NCBI GenBank assembly: GCA_947591115.1
Contig: CANQCX010000055.1
Span: 1 to 10,058 of the forward strand
DNA length: 10,058 nucleotides
Reading direction: 5' to 3'
Source: an uncultured Lachnospiraceae bacterium
GTDB taxonomy: Bacteria; Bacillota; Clostridia; Lachnospirales; Lachnospiraceae
Part shown: piece after piece, positions 5,552-10,058 of the stretch
Position numbering within the stretch: position 1 is the stretch's first letter
Layout: each line of letters starts with the position of its first letter
The notes under the pieces: generated by a model
Told to the model about the DNA's origin: nothing
The model's database searches: none
What the model saw: the letters and a program-made list of their open reading frames with translations, nothing else
Translations under genes and position numbers: made by a program

Positions 5552-6718
5552 ATGATGGAAACATATGAACTTGTGGCAGTGTGCCATTTTGGGTTGGAAG
5601 CTGTAACCAAACGTGAAATATGCGAGCTGGGATATGAGATCCGCAGAGTCGAGGACGGGAGAATTACATTTATCGGGGATGCAGGAGCCATCTGCAGAGC
5701 CAATGTCTTTCTTCGCAGCGCGGAGCGGGTGCTGCTTCAGGTAGGGCGTTTTTCGGCCAAAACATTTGACGAACTGTTTGAGGGGATCAAAGCGCTTCCC
5801 TGGGAGGAGTTTCTGCCGAAGGACGCAAAGTTTTGGGTTGCCAAAGCCTCCTCGATCAAGAGCCGGCTTTTTAGTCCGTCCGATATTCAGTCCATCGGGA
5901 AAAAAGCGATCGTGGAGCGGATGAAGCAGCACTACCATTTGGAATGGTTTCCGGAGGACGGAGCCTCTTATCCGATCCGCATCTTTCTGCTGAAGGATGA
6001 GGTCATGGTCACGCTGGATACGACGGGCGAGTCCTTACATAAACGGGGATACCGCACAATGGCGGGAAAAGCGCCGATTACGGAAACGCTGGCGGCGGCG
6101 CTGATTCTTCTAACCCCATGGAAAAAGGACCGGATTTTGGTGGATCCGTTTTGCGGAAGCGGCACTTTTTTAATCGAAGCGGCGCTGATCGCCGCCAATA
6201 TCGCTCCGGGGATGAACCGCAGCTTTGCTTCGCAGCAGTGGAACGGCATGACCGGAAAAAGGCTCTGGGAGGAAACGGCGCAGGAGGCAAAAGACCGGCT
6301 GACACCGCTCCAAACGGCGGATATACAGGGGTATGACAAGGATGCGCAGGTAGTCCGGACGGCGCGGGAAAACGCGCAGCGCGCGGGCGTAGCGCAGATG
6401 ATCCATTTTCAGCAGCGGGAGGTCAAGGATCTGCACCATCCGAAAAAATACGGTTTTATCATTACCAATCCGCCGTACGGGGAACGGCTGGAGGAAAAGG
6501 AAATGCTGCCGGAGCTGTATACGCAGTTGGGGGAGGCTTTTCGGGGACTGGACGCATGGTCGCTTTATATGATTACCGCCTATGAGGATGCGGAACGCTG
6601 GATCGGGCGGAAAGCGGATAAAAACCGGAAACTGTATAACGGCATGATAAAGACTTATTTTTATCAGTTTATGGGACCGAAGCCGCCGAAAAAAAGACCG
6701 GCTTGGCACAGCGATTGA
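5552..6718 (+). CDS. rlmL: THUMP-domain class I SAM-dependent RNA methyltransferase (RlmL/YpsC family)
   Basis: This family adds a methyl group to the N2 of a guanine in 23S rRNA; in E. coli the corresponding half of RlmL makes m2G2445, and the Bacillus relative is YpsC. The protein has 388 residues. The N-terminal part (about 1-160) has the ferredoxin-like and THUMP RNA-binding region, and the C-terminal part is the Rossmann-type methyltransferase. D198-P-F-C-G-S-G-T is the SAM-binding motif I and N306-P-P-Y-G-E-R is the catalytic NPPY motif. Length is right for the single-methyltransferase Gram-positive version; the second domain (RlmK) of the E. coli protein is absent. Two ATGs stand in tandem (5552, 5555) behind a weak purine-rich ribosome site, GGGAAGAAG. 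Only 10 nt separate it from the protease gene. The exact target base in this organism is inferred. Confidence 0.93.
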   Translation: MMETYELVAVCHFGLEAVTKREICELGYEIRRVEDGRITFIGDAGAICRANVFLRSAERVLLQVGRFSAKTFDELFEGIKALPWEEFLPKDAKFWVAKASSIKSRLFSPSDIQSIGKKAIVERMKQHYHLEWFPEDGASYPIRIFLLKDEVMVTLDTTGESLHKRGYRTMAGKAPITETLAAALILLTPWKKDRILVDPFCGSGTFLIEAALIAANIAPGMNRSFASQQWNGMTGKRLWEETAQEAKDRLTPLQTADIQGYDKDAQVVRTARENAQRAGVAQMIHFQQREVKDLHHPKKYGFIITNPPYGERLEEKEMLPELYTQLGEAFRGLDAWSLYMITAYEDAERWIGRKADKNRKLYNGMIKTYFYQFMGPKPPKKRPAWHSD

Positions 6719-6728
6719 GGTTTTTTAC

Positions 6729-8435
6729 ATGAAGAATTCAAAACGATATATTTTATTTGCGTGGTGTCTGGCGGCTGTCTTTCTGCTCCGGTTTTCCATT
6801 ATGGGACTGGATCGGGCGGACATTGCAACCTTTCGGGGCGGAACGTTGAAACAATCCGTATGGAACCCGCTGATTGCAAACGATGTGAACGGCGGATTGC
6901 TGCGCGTAGTCATTGACAATAAAGAATACACAAATGAAAACGTACCCTTTTATATGGACGAAAACCGCAGTATTATGATACCTGTTTCCATTTTGCGCGA
7001 TGCGTTCAACTGCAGCGCGCATATTTACGGGGGAACGGAGCTTCTGGTAGAAAAGCGCAGCAATACGGCGCATTTTTGGATGGATCAGCAGACGGCGGCT
7101 GCGGGAGAAGAGGAGGTTTCGCTGACCTCTGCGTTTACCAAAGTCGGGGACGAGTATTACGTCAGCTTAAACGATCTTTCCAAAATGATCGGATACGGGT
7201 ATTCGTTTGACATTGCGGAAAATTCCGTCACAACGGCGGACACCTCGGAAAATACGACGGTCATTCCGACGCGCTATGACCTGCGCGAGCGCGGAAGGGT
7301 TTCCCAGATTCGCGATCAGGGTTCCTATGGGACATGCTGGGCGTTTGCGGCGACCAGCGCGCTGGAATCATCGCTGATGCCGGAACAAAATCTGCTTTTT
7401 TCCGTCGATCATATGACAATGAGCAATTCTTTTTCCGTCAATCAGTATGACGGAGGGGAATATACGATGGGAATGGCGTATCTGGCGGCATGGCAGGGAC
7501 CGGTCTATGAAACGGACGATCCGTACGGGGACGGCGAAACGGACGGCAGCCTGAGTCCGGTCAAGCATGTTCAGGAAATGCGCATCATCGACGGAAAGGA
7601 TTATGAATCCATTAAAGCGGCGGTATTTAAATACGGCGGAGTGCAGACTTCTTTGTACAGCACGTTAAACGGCAGCCAGAAAAGCTCTTCTTTTTACGAT
7701 GCGAAAAATCATGCGTACTGCTATATCGGCACGCAGAAGCCGAATCACGACGTTGTGATTATCGGATGGGACGACAATTATCCCAAAGAAAACTTTTCCG
7801 TTCCGTTGGAGGGGGACGGCGCGTTTATCTGTCAGAATAGCTGGGGCAGCGGTTTTGGCGAAGACGGCGTATTTTATGTATCTTATTATGATACCAATAT
7901 CGGCACCCACAATATTGTGTATACCCGAGTGGACGATACGGATAATTACAGCCATATTTACCAAAGCGATCTGTGCGGCTGGGTAGGAAAAATGGGTTAT
8001 GAAAAAGAGGATATTTACGGAGCCAATGTATTTACCGCAGAGAGCGCGCAGAAAATTGCCGCCGCAGGGTTTTATGCGACCGGTTCCAATACGGAATATG
8101 AGGTATATATTGTACGTGATTTTAAGAATGTGTCTTCTTTGTTTGACAGAAAAAAAGTCGCGGAGGGCGTATTGGAGCAGGGCGGCTACTATACGGTGGA
8201 TTTTTCGGAGCCGGTGGAGGTTTCGAAGGGAGAACGGTTTGCGGTTATGCTTTATCTAAGGACGCCGGGAGCGACGCACCCGATGGCGATCGAATACGAT
8301 TCGGGGGAAAAGGCGCTGCGGAATGTGGATTTAGAGGATGGAGAAGGCTATATCAGCAACAACGGAATGAGATTTATTGACGTAAAGACAAAGCAGGACT
8401 GTAATCTTTGCATTAAAGCGTATGCGAATGACTGA
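6729..8435 (+). CDS. Secreted papain-family (C1) cysteine protease with lectin-like C-terminal domain
   Basis: This is a 568-residue extracytoplasmic peptidase. Residues 7-26 form an uncleaved anchor or a signal peptide. Residues about 60-170 resemble the beta-rich copper-amine-oxidase N-terminal type stalk domain common in clostridial surface proteins. The papain domain begins near R182. Its oxyanion-hole glutamine is Q197, the catalytic cysteine C203 (QGSYGTCWAFA), the histidine H340 (PNHDVVIIGWDD) and the asparagine N370 (QNSWGSGFG), so the active site is complete. Residues about 407-568 match the lectin-like domain often found after this peptidase in Clostridia. The substrate is not known; surface proteins or host or dietary proteins are possible. 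It follows the methyltransferase by 10 nt, with TGAGG overlapping the previous stop as ribosome site, and precedes the amidase by 7 nt. Confidence 0.92.
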   Translation: MKNSKRYILFAWCLAAVFLLRFSIMGLDRADIATFRGGTLKQSVWNPLIANDVNGGLLRVVIDNKEYTNENVPFYMDENRSIMIPVSILRDAFNCSAHIYGGTELLVEKRSNTAHFWMDQQTAAAGEEEVSLTSAFTKVGDEYYVSLNDLSKMIGYGYSFDIAENSVTTADTSENTTVIPTRYDLRERGRVSQIRDQGSYGTCWAFAATSALESSLMPEQNLLFSVDHMTMSNSFSVNQYDGGEYTMGMAYLAAWQGPVYETDDPYGDGETDGSLSPVKHVQEMRIIDGKDYESIKAAVFKYGGVQTSLYSTLNGSQKSSSFYDAKNHAYCYIGTQKPNHDVVIIGWDDNYPKENFSVPLEGDGAFICQNSWGSGFGEDGVFYVSYYDTNIGTHNIVYTRVDDTDNYSHIYQSDLCGWVGKMGYEKEDIYGANVFTAESAQKIAAAGFYATGSNTEYEVYIVRDFKNVSSLFDRKKVAEGVLEQGGYYTVDFSEPVEVSKGERFAVMLYLRTPGATHPMAIEYDSGEKALRNVDLEDGEGYISNNGMRFIDVKTKQDCNLCIKAYAND

Positions 8436-8442
8436 ATAACGG

Positions 8443-9513
8443 ATGATGGATGAAAAAGTATTAAAATGGATAACGCCTTTTGTCGTCGTTATGACCGCAG
8501 CGGTATGTATCGGATTGCTGTTTTTTCCGAAGCTGCATGAATATTCGGTTTTGGCGGCGGAAAAACGTCTGCTGAGGGAACAGGCATATGCCCAATCCGA
8601 TCATGCTTCGTTTGAGCAGGATCCGGAGGAAATCGTTGAGCAGACAGACGGCGGCAGGGATTCACAACTGAAAATCGAACTGCCCGACGGCATCACGCTG
8701 TCCGATCTGACCATTGAAAATCACTATCTGACGCGGGATGTTTTTATTCGGATTCCCCAAGCGCCGGACGACTATTTTTCCCGATATCGGGTACAGGGAA
8801 GCTGCGACCATATCTCGGCGATTTCTTATTATCAGGAGAAGGAAGACGGCGTGATCATACTGGGACTGGATCGTGTGTTTGAGCTGGAGGAGGATTACCA
8901 AAGCGGAAATCTTTACCTGAATTTTCTGGATCCGCACGAAGTATACGATAAGATCGTGGTAATCGACGCCGGTCATGGCGGACGAGCTTCGGGAGCGGCA
9001 AAAATCGGAATTTCCGAAAAAGATATCAATCTTGCCATCGTTTTGGAGTTAAAAGGGATTTTGGACGAAAATACGGAAAACATCGGCGTCTACTATACGC
9101 GGACGGACGACAGCAACCCGACGCTGGATCAGAGGGTGCAGCTGGCAAATGCCGTACAGGCGGATCTGTTTTTGAGCGTACATAACAATTCTACGGCAAC
9201 GGGCAAGTTCTCCGGTATCAGCGGTACGGAGGTGCTGTTTGATGAAGCGGATGATTCGGAATTGTCCAGCAGGCGTCTGGCGCAGATCTGTCTGGACGAG
9301 GTAACGGATGCTCTGGGAAGCTCGAAACGGGGACTTTTGGAGGGCGATAATATTTATATCATACGCACCAGCGAGGTTCCGGTGGCTTTAATTGAAGTAG
9401 GCTTTATGACGAACCGAAAGGAGCTGGATGCGCTGACGTCGCCGGAGTATCAGAAACAGGCGGCTGAGGGCATCTATGCGGCAATCCTTCGGGCGTTTGA
9501 GGAAGGCTATTAA
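8443..9513 (+). CDS. Membrane-anchored N-acetylmuramoyl-L-alanine amidase (Amidase_3)
   Basis: This zinc enzyme cuts the bond between N-acetylmuramic acid and L-alanine in peptidoglycan. The protein has 356 residues. A membrane segment at about 9-28 anchors it with the rest outside. Residues about 70-165 form a beta-rich region that may resemble the AMIN targeting domain, though the match is weak. The Amidase_3 domain covers about 172-354: zinc ligands H178 (DAGHGG), E192 (SEKDINL) and H247 (SVHNN), and the catalytic glutamate E318 (IEVGFMTN) are all present. ATGs at 8443 and 8446 are in tandem, only 7 nt after the protease stop, with a poor ribosome site, so coupled translation is likely. 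It may act in cell separation, sporulation or wall remodelling; the sequence does not decide between these. Confidence 0.94.
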   Translation: MMDEKVLKWITPFVVVMTAAVCIGLLFFPKLHEYSVLAAEKRLLREQAYAQSDHASFEQDPEEIVEQTDGGRDSQLKIELPDGITLSDLTIENHYLTRDVFIRIPQAPDDYFSRYRVQGSCDHISAISYYQEKEDGVIILGLDRVFELEEDYQSGNLYLNFLDPHEVYDKIVVIDAGHGGRASGAAKIGISEKDINLAIVLELKGILDENTENIGVYYTRTDDSNPTLDQRVQLANAVQADLFLSVHNNSTATGKFSGISGTEVLFDEADDSELSSRRLAQICLDEVTDALGSSKRGLLEGDNIYIIRTSEVPVALIEVGFMTNRKELDALTSPEYQKQAAEGIYAAILRAFEEGY

Positions 9514-9550
9514 AATAAAAAAGACAAAAAGATTCAAAAAGGATAAAAGT

Positions 9551-10058
9551 ATGAAAAAAATTATTTTTGCAACGGGAAATCAGGATAAGCTGCGGGAAAT
9601 CCGCGAGATCATGGCGGATTATGAGGTTGAGATCATTTCCATGAAGGAGGCGGGGATCTGCGTCGATATCGTAGAAGACGGAAGCAGCTTTGAAGAAAAC
9701 GCTGCGATTAAAGCGAAAGCGATTGCGGCATATACGGACGACATCGTACTGGCGGACGACTCCGGATTAGAGATCGATTATCTAAATAAAGAGCCGGGAA
9801 TCTATTCCGCGCGCTATCTGGGCGAAGATACGCCATACAGCGTAAAAAATCAGGCGCTTTTGGACCGGCTTTCCGGCGTACCCAAAGAACAGCGGACGGC
9901 GCGCTTTGTATGCGCGATCGCGGCGGTTCTTCCAAATAAGGAGGTGCTGGTAACGCGGCAGACGATGGAAGGCTATATCGGAGAAAAGCCGGAAGGGGAA
10001 AACGGATTCGGGTATGATCCGATTTTTTATCTGGAAGAGTTCGGCTGTTCCTCCGCAG
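9551..10058 (+). CDS. rdgB: XTP/dITP diphosphatase (RdgB/Ham1 family), 3'-partial
   Basis: This cytoplasmic enzyme hydrolyses deaminated purine triphosphates (dITP, ITP, XTP) to the monophosphate plus pyrophosphate and so keeps them out of DNA and RNA. The frame starts at ATG 9551 behind AAAGGA (9538-9543) and runs off the window with 169 codons read; family members are about 200 residues. Visible motifs are T8-G-N (substrate entry), EDGSSFEENAAIKAKA at 42-57, D69-D70-S-G-L with the general-base aspartate, and G-F-G-Y-D-P-I-F at 152-159. The gap from the amidase is 37 nt of purine-rich sequence without a terminator, so it probably belongs to the same transcript. Confidence 0.95.
   Translation, partial: MKKIIFATGNQDKLREIREIMADYEVEIISMKEAGICVDIVEDGSSFEENAAIKAKAIAAYTDDIVLADDSGLEIDYLNKEPGIYSARYLGEDTPYSVKNQALLDRLSGVPKEQRTARFVCAIAAVLPNKEVLVTRQTMEGYIGEKPEGENGFGYDPIFYLEEFGCSSA

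Overview
The window looks like a chromosomal segment from a motile, probably spore-forming Clostridia member, most likely Lachnospiraceae. The evidence is a glycine-rich clostridial-type flagellin with a good sigma-28 (SigD/FliA) promoter, a MocR-type regulator, a papain-like protease with a C-terminal lectin-like domain, strong AGGAGG-type ribosome sites and AT-rich intrinsic terminators. This placement is inferred from protein style only. All recognised genes lie on the + strand.

Region 1 (1-1807) is visibly more AT-rich than the rest. It holds the C-terminal receiver domain of what is probably a hybrid sensor histidine kinase cut by the window edge, followed 16 nt later by a lipoprotein extracellular solute-binding protein. 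No permease or ATPase genes follow, so the binding protein may serve sensing as much as transport.

Region 2 (1808-4680) begins with a sigma-28 promoter (TAAG-N15-CCCGATAT) feeding a 516-residue flagellin that has five cysteines. Only 21 nt later comes a GntR/MocR-type regulator. It keeps its DNA-binding domain and its PLP lysine but stops about 100 residues short of normal family length. A perfect 11-bp hairpin closes the unit.

Region 3 (4681-5180) is an AT-rich spacer with several palindromes and promoter-like elements. It leads to a 71-codon gene whose product is mostly 15 perfect Asn-Ala-Ser repeats ending in Asn-Cys-Gly-Arg, with a very strong ribosome site. A SigG-like promoter match upstream raises the possibility of forespore expression. 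An 18-bp hairpin terminator follows. This gene is the least explained item in the window.

Region 4 (5191-10058) is a tight run of a rhodanese-like protein, a THUMP-domain RNA methyltransferase (RlmL/YpsC family), a secreted papain-family protease, a membrane-anchored N-acetylmuramoyl-L-alanine amidase and a 3'-truncated XTP/dITP pyrophosphatase (RdgB/Ham1). Gaps are 7-37 nt, so it is probably one transcript mixing RNA modification and nucleotide-pool housekeeping with two extracytoplasmic hydrolases. No tRNA, rRNA, insertion sequence or CRISPR array was seen.
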